From Burkholderiaceae bacterium (GTDB taxonomy: Bacteria > Pseudomonadota > Gammaproteobacteria > Burkholderiales > Burkholderiaceae), in assembly GCA_947380285.1 (NCBI GenBank), contig CANCQD010000051.1, positions 1 through 16,131 of the forward strand: DNA of 16,131 nucleotides. The letters are read 5' to 3'. The translations under genes were made by a program, and so were the position numbers. Below are positions 8,005-14,054 of this stretch, in pieces (positions within the stretch are counted from its first letter, which is position 1; each line of letters opens with the position of its first letter). Below the pieces are notes generated by a model. That model was not told the DNA's origin and did no database searches. It saw nothing but the letters and a program-made list of their open reading frames with translations.

Positions 8005-8880
8005 ATGGTCAATAAAATGAATGATGAAATGAAAAAAGTTGAAATTGATAAAGCAGTAGCAGTACCAACTGCAACCAGACGCTTTGGTTTGATTGTGATT
8101 GGTGATGAGATCTTGTCAGGTCGTCGTCAAGACAAGCACATGAGCAAGCTGATTGAGTTACTCAATGAGCGTGGACTGAGTCTGGCTTGGGCTAAATATG
8201 TTGCTGATGATCCTGAGCAAATTACCGCTACCTTAAAAGCCAGTTTTGTGAGTGGCGATGTGGTGTTTAGTACCGGCGGTATTGGTGCAACACCAGATGA
8301 TCACACTCGTCAATGCGCGGCACTTGCATTGGGTACTAAAACGCAATTACACCCAACAGCGCAAGAACTCATTGCCGGTCGTATTCAGTCAACGGCAGAG
8401 GGCGACCCCATTAAGGCGGATTTAAATACTCCCGAAAATCAACATCGTTTTAAGATGGGTGAGTTTCCGCTTGGCAGTGAAATCATCCCCAATCCCTACA
8501 ACCAAATTCCTGGCTTTCGAATTCAAGAGCATCACTTTGTCCCAGGTTTTCCGGTAATGGCGGCGCCGATGATGGCTTGGTGTTTGGATACTCATTACAA
8601 GGACTTATTTCATCAAGAGAACTGGGCTGAGCAGAGTTTCATCGTGCCCAAAGGCATTGAATCGTCTTTGACTCCTCTCATGGAGCGTATTGAAGCCAGT
8701 TTTCCTGGGGTGAAGGTCTTTAGTCTCCCATCGGTAGGGGATGCCTCAAAGGGTGGCGTGTATGCCCAGCGCCATATTGAATTGGGCATCAAGGGTAATG
8801 CCAACCTGTTAGAAAGCGCTTGGATTGCCTTAAGAGCAGGCACCCAAGAGCTGGGTTACGAAATCCACGATATCAGCTGA
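8005..8880 (+). CDS. Molybdopterin-binding (MoaB/Mog-like) domain protein, CinA N-terminal-domain type
   Basis: From ATG 8005 this is 291 residues. The fold signature of the MoCF_biosynth / CinA-N family is clear: LIVIGDEILSG at 29-39 followed by D43, then STGGIGATPDDHT at 89-101. Later come a PGFP turn and a domain closing around residues 200-290. It lacks the C-terminal nicotinamide-nucleotide amidase domain of full-length CinA, so it belongs to the shorter form often named competence/damage-inducible protein A. Its biochemical role is not established; related domains bind molybdopterin or act as ADP-ribose/FAD pyrophosphatases. The start is uncertain: in-frame ATGs at 8005, 8017 and 8029 all precede the domain, none with a good Shine-Dalgarno. 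A GTG at 7966 would overlap the EI24 gene and seems unlikely. It is the last gene before the glnA control region. Confidence 0.8.
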   Translation: MVNKMNDEMKKVEIDKAVAVPTATRRFGLIVIGDEILSGRRQDKHMSKLIELLNERGLSLAWAKYVADDPEQITATLKASFVSGDVVFSTGGIGATPDDHTRQCAALALGTKTQLHPTAQELIAGRIQSTAEGDPIKADLNTPENQHRFKMGEFPLGSEIIPNPYNQIPGFRIQEHHFVPGFPVMAAPMMAWCLDTHYKDLFHQENWAEQSFIVPKGIESSLTPLMERIEASFPGVKVFSLPSVGDASKGGVYAQRHIELGIKGNANLLESAWIALRAGTQELGYEIHDIS

Positions 8881-8887
8881 ACCTAAT

Positions 8888-8904
8888 TGCACTAAAAAGG
8901 TGCA
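8888..8904. promoter_or_regulatory. NtrC-binding dyad 1 upstream of glnA
   Basis: TGCACTAAAAAGGTGCA fits the NtrC consensus TGCACY-N5-GGTGCA, and the symmetry extends one base on each side (TTGCAC...GTGCAA, 8887-8905). Its centre is at 8896. Known role of such sites: enhancer-like binding of phosphorylated NtrC. The position, about 136 bp upstream of the start point predicted from the -24/-12-like element, is typical for glnA enhancers. Confidence 0.75.
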
Positions 8905-8909
8905 AATAA

Positions 8910-8941
8910 GGGTATTTGAGCTTGGATGAGGGGTATTTGGG
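8910..8941 (+). repeat. Direct repeat GGGTATTTG-N-G, two copies 21 bp apart
   Basis: GGGTATTTGAG (8910-8920) and GGGTATTTGGG (8931-8941) share 10 of 11 bases, and their starts are 21 bp apart, two helical turns. The second copy touches NtrC dyad 2. The pair may be a binding site for another regulator on the same DNA face, or chance in a short AT-rich gap. Confidence 0.4.
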
Positions 8942-8956
8942 CACTTAAACAGTGCA
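8940..8956. promoter_or_regulatory. NtrC-binding dyad 2 upstream of glnA
   Basis: GGCACTTAAACAGTGCA keeps GCAC-N7-GTGC, the NtrC core, with one outer mismatch compared with dyad 1. Its centre at 8948 is 52 bp from that of dyad 1, close to five helical turns, so two NtrC dimers would sit on the same face and could act cooperatively. Confidence 0.65.
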
Positions 8957-9005
8957 ATAATGAGAGTTCCCATTTGTTTGCTTCAGTAAATTACATACAT
9001 CCATT

Positions 9006-9022
9006 AGGCATGTTTGATGCCT
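9006..9022 (+). promoter_or_regulatory. -24/-12-like (sigma54) element embedded in an inverted repeat
   Basis: GG at 9007-9008 and GC at 9019-9020 have the ten-base spacing required for sigma54. The core GGCATGTTTGATGC compares with consensus GGCACG-N4-TTGC, with mismatches at two inner positions. The flanks also deviate. The same bases form a perfect inverted repeat, AGGCAT-N5-ATGCCT, so the element could instead be an operator or RNA hairpin. If used, transcription would start near 9032, about 54 bases before the glnA ATG. Confidence 0.45.
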
Positions 9023-9085
9023 GGAATAAACAAGGGTGTATGCCTTAAGTTTTGATTCCGAATTTAGTTAATAGAGGAGATTTGC

Positions 9086-10501
9086 ATGACGAAGACCGTC
9101 GCTGATGTGATGAAGTTAGTTAAAGAGAAAGAATGTACTTTCGTTGATTTCCGCTTTGTGGATACAAAGGGTAAAGAGCAGCACACGACAGTTCCTATCT
9201 CTGCATTTGACGAAGACAAGTTTGAGAGTGGTCATGCATTTGACGGATCCTCTATCGCCGGTTGGAAGGGTATCGAAGCATCTGACATGTTGCTCAGACC
9301 AGATCCAACAGCTGCTTACATCGATCCGTTCTATGAAGAGCCAACTTTGGTTCTGACATGTGACGTTATCGAGCCAGCCGATGGCAAAGGTTATGACCGT
9401 GACCCACGTTCTATCGCTAAGCGCGCTGAAGCGTACTTGAAGAGCACAGGCTTGGGCGACACAGCTTACTTTGGCCCAGAACCAGAATTCTTTATTTTTG
9501 ATGGCGTTCGTTGGGGTGCTGACATGCAGGGTTGCTTCGTGAAGATTGATTCCGAAGAGGCTCCATGGTCTTCATCTAAAGAGATCGAAGGCGGTAACAC
9601 TGGCCACCGTCCAGGTAAAAAAGGCGGTTACTTCCCAGTTGCCCCAGTAGATACATTCCAGGATATGCGTTCTGAAATGTGTTTGATTCTCGAATCATTG
9701 GGTATTCCAGTTGAAGTTCATCACCATGAAGTTGCTGGTCAAGGCCAAAACGAATTGGGTACTAAGTTCAGCACATTAGTACAGCGCGCTGACTGGACTA
9801 TCTGGCAGAAATATGTTGTTCAAAACGTAGCTCACGCTTACGGTAAGACAGCAACATTTATGCCTAAGCCAGTAGTTGGCGACAACGGTTCTGGTATGCA
9901 CGTTCACCAATCCATTTGGAAGAACGGCGAGAACTTGTTTGCTGGTAACGGCTATGCAGGTTTGTCAGAATTCGCATTGTTCTACATTGGCGGCATCATC
10001 AAGCATGCCAAAGCATTGAATGCGATTACTAATCCAGGCACAAACTCATACAAGCGTTTGGTTCCAGGCTTTGAGGCTCCGGTGAAGTTGGCTTACTCAG
10101 CACGTAACCGTTCCGCTTCGATTCGTATTCCACACGTTCCAAATCCTAAGGGTCGTCGTATTGAAACTCGCTTCCCTGATCCATTGGCGAACCCATACCT
10201 CTGCTTCTCAGCATTGATGATGGCTGGTTTAGATGGTGTTCAGAACAAGATTCATCCAGGCGAAGCTGCTGACAAGAACTTGTATGACTTGCCACCAGAA
10301 GAAGATGCAAAGATCCCAACCGTTTGCGCAAGCTTGGAAGAGGCATTGGATGCATTGAAGAAAGATCACGAGTTCTTGACTCGCGGTGGTGTATTCACTG
10401 AATCCATGATTGATGCATATATCAATTTGAAGATGGAAGATGTCACACGTTTCCGTATGACTACTCATCCAATCGAATTTGATATGTACTACTCCCTGTA
10501 A
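9086..10501 (+). CDS. glnA: Glutamine synthetase type I (GSI-beta)
   Basis: The 471-residue product is the dodecameric cytoplasmic enzyme that joins ammonia to glutamate with ATP. Signatures: [17 protein letters not shown] at 52-68 (beta-grasp), metal-binding GPEPEF at 130-135, ATP-site [16 protein letters not shown] at 261-276, glutamate/ammonia-site [10 protein letters not shown] at 316-325, and the adenylylation site NLYDLPPEE with Tyr400. The Tyr shows that it is probably controlled post-translationally by GlnE-type adenylylation, as in enteric GlnA (469 residues). The start is firm: AGAGGAGA lies six bases upstream, and the length matches the family. Codon use is strongly biased (CCA for proline, TTG for leucine, GGT for glycine) compared with its neighbours, as expected for a highly expressed gene. 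Transcription is likely under NtrC through the two upstream dyads. ntrB follows after 14 bp. Confidence 0.98.
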   Translation: MTKTVADVMKLVKEKECTFVDFRFVDTKGKEQHTTVPISAFDEDKFESGHAFDGSSIAGWKGIEASDMLLRPDPTAAYIDPFYEEPTLVLTCDVIEPADGKGYDRDPRSIAKRAEAYLKSTGLGDTAYFGPEPEFFIFDGVRWGADMQGCFVKIDSEEAPWSSSKEIEGGNTGHRPGKKGGYFPVAPVDTFQDMRSEMCLILESLGIPVEVHHHEVAGQGQNELGTKFSTLVQRADWTIWQKYVVQNVAHAYGKTATFMPKPVVGDNGSGMHVHQSIWKNGENLFAGNGYAGLSEFALFYIGGIIKHAKALNAITNPGTNSYKRLVPGFEAPVKLAYSARNRSASIRIPHVPNPKGRRIETRFPDPLANPYLCFSALMMAGLDGVQNKIHPGEAADKNLYDLPPEEDAKIPTVCASLEEALDALKKDHEFLTRGGVFTESMIDAYINLKMEDVTRFRMTTHPIEFDMYYSL

Positions 10502-10504
10502 GCG

Positions 10505-10510
10505 AAGGAG
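10505..10510 (+). promoter_or_regulatory. Ribosome-binding site that sets the TTG start of ntrB
   Basis: AAGGAG lies five bases before TTG 10516, while the later in-frame TTG (10582) and ATG (10594) have no Shine-Dalgarno. This supports TTG 10516 as the real ntrB start, even though the start codon itself is weak. Confidence 0.75.
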
Positions 10511-10515
10511 AGAAC

Positions 10516-11649
10516 TTGAGCGCAGGTCTGTTGCGCAATTCGTTCAAGGGAGCAGCTTCGGCTGCTCCTTTTTTTCCGACATTGCTTGATCAGATGCCCA
10601 ATGCCATCGTGGTATTTGCGGCAGAGAACCAACAATTGGTATACGTGAACCCGGCTGCTGAGTCAGCTTTGGACCTCTCGCGTAAATCACTTGAGGGGCA
10701 ATCTGTGCACAATTTATTTGGTGATAACGAAGCATTAAATGACATGATTTCTGAGGTGAAGCAGGGGCATGTCCTCGCCCAACGTCAAGAAATAATCTTA
10801 CATTCTTTACCAGGCAGTATTCATCAGGACTCTATTCCTGCGCATGTTGTGATAGCCGCGTTAGAAGATCCTGATCTCATCATGATGGAGTGGTTTCCGA
10901 TTGATCAGCAACTGCGTAGTGAGCGTGATGAACGCGTCACACAGCAAGTAGAGGCCAATAAACAGTTGATGCGTAACTTAGCGCATGAGATTAAAAATCC
11001 ATTGGGCGGTATTCGTGGGGCAGCTCAGCTACTGGAATTTGAGTTACCAGATAAGGGCTTGTGTGAATACACCCAAGTCATTATTAAAGAATCTGACCGC
11101 CTCCAGACTTTAGTTGATCGCCTCTTGGCGCCCCATCGTAAGGCGCACCTAATGGAATCATTCAATGTGCATGAAGCATTGGAGCGTGTTCGTAGTCTAG
11201 TCTTGGCAGAGTTTCCAAAAGGCCTGCGCATTATTCGCAATTACGATACTAGTCTGCCAGATGTATTGGGAGATCGTGAGCAGTTGATTCAAGCAACCTT
11301 AAATATTGTTCATAACGCAGCACAAGCACTTTCAGAAGAGATTCGTTGTGGTGTTGCGCAAATTGAGTTAAAGACCCGTGTAGCGCGTTCAGTCACGATT
11401 GCAAAGCATCGCTATAAGCTAGCGATGGATCTGCATGTAATTGATAACGGCCCGGGCATTCCAGAAGAAATTATTGAGCGTATCTTCTTCCCATTAGTTT
11501 CAGGTAGAGAAGGGGGTAGTGGTCTTGGCTTAACCTTAGCTCAAACCTTTGTTCAGCAGCATCAGGGATTTATTGCTTGCAATAGTCGTCCTGGACGTAC
11601 CGATTTTCATATTCAAATTCCATACCGTAGGCAGGAGAAAATATCATGA
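10516..11649 (+). CDS. ntrB: Nitrogen sensor histidine kinase NtrB (GlnL, NR-II)
   Basis: This 377-residue soluble kinase has no membrane segment, as usual for NtrB. An N-terminal PAS-type domain spans about residues 23-130 (LLDQMPNAIVVF, then YVNPAAESALDLSR). The dimerisation/phosphoacceptor box is NLAHEIKNPLGG with His157, the N box is NIVHNAAQA with Asn267, and the ATP-lid glycine motifs are DNGPGIP (310-316) and GSGLGL (334-339). All residues needed for kinase function look intact. Known role: with PII it phosphorylates NtrC when nitrogen is short and dephosphorylates it when nitrogen is plentiful. TTG 10516 is chosen for its AAGGAG site. The first 22 residues are Ala/Phe-rich, unlike a domain, and their codons 12-20 form a perfect terminator hairpin. 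It overlaps ntrC by four bases (ATGA), so the pair is translationally coupled. Confidence 0.95.
   Translation: MSAGLLRNSFKGAASAAPFFPTLLDQMPNAIVVFAAENQQLVYVNPAAESALDLSRKSLEGQSVHNLFGDNEALNDMISEVKQGHVLAQRQEIILHSLPGSIHQDSIPAHVVIAALEDPDLIMMEWFPIDQQLRSERDERVTQQVEANKQLMRNLAHEIKNPLGGIRGAAQLLEFELPDKGLCEYTQVIIKESDRLQTLVDRLLAPHRKAHLMESFNVHEALERVRSLVLAEFPKGLRIIRNYDTSLPDVLGDREQLIQATLNIVHNAAQALSEEIRCGVAQIELKTRVARSVTIAKHRYKLAMDLHVIDNGPGIPEEIIERIFFPLVSGREGGSGLGLTLAQTFVQQHQGFIACNSRPGRTDFHIQIPYRRQEKIS
10549..10575 (+). terminator. Intrinsic terminator inside the 5' end of ntrB
   Basis: An 8-bp perfect stem (GGAGCAGC at 10549-10556 with GCTGCTCC at 10561-10568) is capped by the very stable TTCG tetraloop closed by C-G, and is followed by seven T (10569-10575). 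It fits a Rho-independent terminator in every part. It starts 33 bases after the ntrB TTG, and in that frame encodes GAASAAPFF. It probably ends a large share of glnA transcripts. Confidence 0.88.
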
Positions 11650-13097
11650 AACCAATTTGGATCGTTGACGATGATCAATCTATTCGTTGGGTCTTAGAAA
11701 AAGCCTTAGCGCGCGAGAATATTCCGCATAAGAGTTTCTCCAACCCAAATGATGTGCTCAATGCCCTTGAGAAAGAATCCCCCCAGGTTCTGATTTCAGA
11801 CATTCGCATGCCACGTGGTAATGGTTTGGATCTATTGCAGCATGTGAAGGCGAGCCATCCAAATTTACCCGTGATTATCATGACTGCGTATTCTGATTTG
11901 GATTCTGCGGTCTCATCCTTTCAAGGCGGCGCCTTCGAATACCTCACTAAACCCTTTGATGTAGAAAAAGCGATTGAGTTGATTCATCGCGCAGTAGAGC
12001 AGGGTATTCGCAACGATTCTGGGGCAAAAGAGTTAACCGCATGGAGGCAAGATGCCACCGAGATCATCGGCCAAGCGCCAGCCATGCAGGAGATATTCCG
12101 TGCAATTGGTCGTTTAGCCCAATCGAATGCCACAGTGCTCCTTACCGGAGAGTCTGGCACTGGAAAAGAATTGGTTGCTCATGCTTTGCATAAACATAGC
12201 CCTTGCGCAAAAGGCCCATTTATTTCTTTGAGTACTTCTGCTGTACCAAAAGATTTATTGGAATCCGAGTTATTTGGTCACGAGCGTGGGGCCTTCCCAG
12301 GTGCTCAGACTTTACGTCGCGGCCGCTTTGAGCAGGCAGATGGAGGTACTCTCTTCTTGGGTGAGGTGGGGGATCTACCCTTTGATTTGCAGACTCGTTT
12401 ATTACGAGTTTTATCTGATGGGCATTTTTATCGCATTGGCGGTCAGGATCCTATTAAGGCGAATGTTCGTATCATCGCCTCTACTCATCAAAATCTCGAT
12501 GCAAAAGTAGCTGCCGGACTCTTCCGCGAAGATTTATTGCATCGCTTGAATGTGATTCGTTTGCGTATGCCTTCATTGCGTGAGCGCAGTGAAGATATTC
12601 CAATGTTAGCAAGACACTTCATGCTCAGCTGCGCCAAGTCTTTAGGCGTTGAGCCGAAGAAGCTTTCTGATGAAGTCTTAAAGGAAATCAGCGCAATGCC
12701 TTTTTCGGGTAACGTTCGTCAATTAGAGAATCTATGTCACTGGTTAACTGTGATGACGCCCGCAAACGTAATCGGCGTAAGTGATCTTCCAGCCGATATC
12801 GTTGGGCAAGCTAGTGAACAACCCGTCATCATTCACGGAGAGTCTTCACCAAGCAATCCGATTGCGAGCAAAGTTGCTGCAGGCGATTGGGAGGGAGGCT
12901 TAGGACGTCTTGCTGTCAAGATGTTGCAAGATGGGGATAAAGAAGTTTTTGATGTCTTGACCGCACGCTTTGAAAAAGCTGTTTTACAAGCTGCTTTAGA
13001 GGTAACACGCGGCAGAAGGGTGGAAGCTGCGCAACGCCTTGGTATTGGGCGTAATACGATTACTCGTAAGTTGCAAGAGTTGGGTATTGATGACTGA
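11646..13097 (+). CDS. ntrC: Nitrogen response regulator NtrC (GlnG, NR-I) with altered sigma54-contact loop and Walker B
   Basis: This 483-residue protein has the NtrC three-domain plan. The receiver domain (about 1-120) keeps acidic residues D8-D10, phosphoacceptor D52, T80 and K102. The AAA+ domain (about 140-375) keeps Walker A GESGTGKE at 168-175, STHQN at 279-283, LFREDLLHRLNV with the arginine-finger region at 292-303, and GNVRQLEN at 355-362. A Fis-type helix-turn-helix at the end (EAAQRLGIGRNTITRKL, 460-476) should bind the glnA dyads. Two key motifs differ from the family: the loop that touches sigma54 reads GAFPGA (215-220) rather than GAFTGA, and Walker B reads LFLGEVGD (236-243) rather than LFLDEIGD. 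The reading frame is otherwise clean, so this is not a decayed gene. AGGAG at 11633-11637 lies eight bases before the ATG, which overlaps the ntrB stop. It may activate through sigma70, or mainly bind DNA; this is inference. Confidence 0.93.
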   Translation: MKPIWIVDDDQSIRWVLEKALARENIPHKSFSNPNDVLNALEKESPQVLISDIRMPRGNGLDLLQHVKASHPNLPVIIMTAYSDLDSAVSSFQGGAFEYLTKPFDVEKAIELIHRAVEQGIRNDSGAKELTAWRQDATEIIGQAPAMQEIFRAIGRLAQSNATVLLTGESGTGKELVAHALHKHSPCAKGPFISLSTSAVPKDLLESELFGHERGAFPGAQTLRRGRFEQADGGTLFLGEVGDLPFDLQTRLLRVLSDGHFYRIGGQDPIKANVRIIASTHQNLDAKVAAGLFREDLLHRLNVIRLRMPSLRERSEDIPMLARHFMLSCAKSLGVEPKKLSDEVLKEISAMPFSGNVRQLENLCHWLTVMTPANVIGVSDLPADIVGQASEQPVIIHGESSPSNPIASKVAAGDWEGGLGRLAVKMLQDGDKEVFDVLTARFEKAVLQAALEVTRGRRVEAAQRLGIGRNTITRKLQELGIDD

Positions 13098-13938
13098 TTC
13101 AGTTCGAATAGCAGCGTGGAATGTGAACTCCTTAAAAGTTCGCCTTCTACACGTTCTTCGTTGGCTGCAAGATCAAGAAAAGGCTAAAAAGCCAATTGAT
13201 GCACTCTGTTTGCAAGAGCTCAAGCTCACGGATGATAAATATCCCCATAAAGAGTTAGAGGATGCGGGCTACTTAAGTTTGGCTGCTGGGCAAAAGACCT
13301 ACAACGGCGTTGCGATCATCTTGCGTAAGGCAGCCCTTGCGCCAATCGCCTCAGATTTAGAGACAGCATTTCTAAAACCTACTAGAAACATCCCAAACCA
13401 CGAAGATGAGCAGCAACGCATCCTCGCGGCGACAGTTTGCTTTGCCGGAACTCAGCCTATAAGACTAGTCTCGGCGTATTTTCCAAATGGGCAATCACCA
13501 GATAGCGATAAGTTTGTATACAAGCTCAATTGGCTCAATGCACTAAATAATTGGCTGGATGATGAGCTCAAGCAAAATTCTCGCCTCGCACTGTTGGGTG
13601 ACTTCAATATCGCCCCAGCAGATGAAGATGTGCATGATCCCAAGGCTTGGGAGGGGCAGAATCTAGTTTCGCCTCCAGAGCGCAATGCATTTCAAAATTT
13701 AATCAAGCTTGGGCTTAGTGATTCATTCAGGATATTTGAACAAGCACCTAAAACATTTAGTTGGTGGGACTATCGCATGATGGGCTTTAGAAGAAACGCC
13801 GGAATGCGCATTGACCATATTTTGCTCAGTGATGCCCTAAAAGAAAAATGCAGTGCAAGCATCGTAGATAAAGTACCAAGAGCCTGGGAGCAGCCATCCG
13901 ACCATGCTCCAGTGATTGCACAGATCAAAAAGTCCTAA
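13090..13938 (+). CDS. xth: Exodeoxyribonuclease III / AP endonuclease (Xth family)
   Basis: The 282-residue product is a magnesium-dependent DNA-repair nuclease of the endonuclease/exonuclease/phosphatase fold. It cuts at abasic sites and has 3'-phosphatase and 3'-exonuclease activity in known members. Catalytic signatures: NVNS at 11-14, LQELK with E43, Y130 in SAYFPNG, GDFNIAP with D171 and N173, WWDYR at 225-229, RIDHIL with D242, and SDHAPV with D271/H272. Length and order match E. coli ExoIII (268). ATG 13090 was chosen because the protein then begins just before the conserved VRIAAWNVNS strand; it overlaps the ntrC stop by eight bases. A longer in-frame extension into ntrC has no family match. 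Co-translation with ntrC would place a repair gene in a nitrogen-control operon. Confidence 0.94.
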   Translation: MTDSVRIAAWNVNSLKVRLLHVLRWLQDQEKAKKPIDALCLQELKLTDDKYPHKELEDAGYLSLAAGQKTYNGVAIILRKAALAPIASDLETAFLKPTRNIPNHEDEQQRILAATVCFAGTQPIRLVSAYFPNGQSPDSDKFVYKLNWLNALNNWLDDELKQNSRLALLGDFNIAPADEDVHDPKAWEGQNLVSPPERNAFQNLIKLGLSDSFRIFEQAPKTFSWWDYRMMGFRRNAGMRIDHILLSDALKEKCSASIVDKVPRAWEQPSDHAPVIAQIKKS

Positions 13939-14054
13939 TATGGCCGGCTATTCCACGCATTGACCTAGTATTTTTAAAACTGGTTTGCCCTTATTATGGG
14001 TATTAATAATGAAGCAATTAGCTTTACCCATCGGGATCAAATCTAAACTCTTGA
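13939..14054 (+). promoter_or_regulatory. Region upstream of the efflux operon with inverted repeats
   Basis: This 116-bp AT-rich gap holds two nested inverted repeats: TTATTA-N7-TAATAA (13991-14009) and a perfect ATGGGTA (13996-14002) / TACCCAT (14025-14031) separated by 22 bases. They could be operators for a local repressor. TATTAT (13992-13997) is a -10-like hexamer without a good -35. TCTAAA (14042-14047) lies seven bases before the next ATG and could give a leaderless transcript. No intrinsic terminator for the upstream operon is visible. Confidence 0.35.

Larger units (their letters stand above)
8881..9085 (+). promoter_or_regulatory. glnA upstream control region (205 bp)
   Basis: This gap separates the molybdopterin-domain gene from glnA. 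It holds two NtrC-type dyads, a pair of direct repeats between them, a -24/-12-like element inside a perfect inverted repeat, and a strong glnA ribosome-binding site (AGAGGAGA at 9073-9080, six bases before the ATG). No convincing sigma70 -35/-10 pair was found downstream of the dyads. No intrinsic terminator for the upstream gene was seen. Confidence 0.7.

Noticed and set aside
8887..8905. TTGCAC...GTGCAA hairpin just after the molybdopterin-domain gene as a transcription terminator
   Set aside because: No T-run follows, and the bases match an NtrC dyad in the right place upstream of glnA, so it is called as a binding site.
8938..8957. TGGGCAC...GTGCAA as a sigma54 -24/-12 promoter
   Set aside because: The GG and GC are not ten bases apart, and the element is symmetric in the way of an NtrC dyad.
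13039..13089. Longer N-terminal extension of the xth gene reaching back into ntrC
   Set aside because: The extra residues do not resemble the ExoIII N-terminus and lie over the conserved helix-turn-helix end of ntrC; ATG 13090 gives the family length.
13960..13988. TTGACC at 13960-13965 as the -35 of the efflux promoter
   Set aside because: No -10-like hexamer occurs 16-18 bp downstream; the nearest one (TATTAT at 13992) is 26 bp away.
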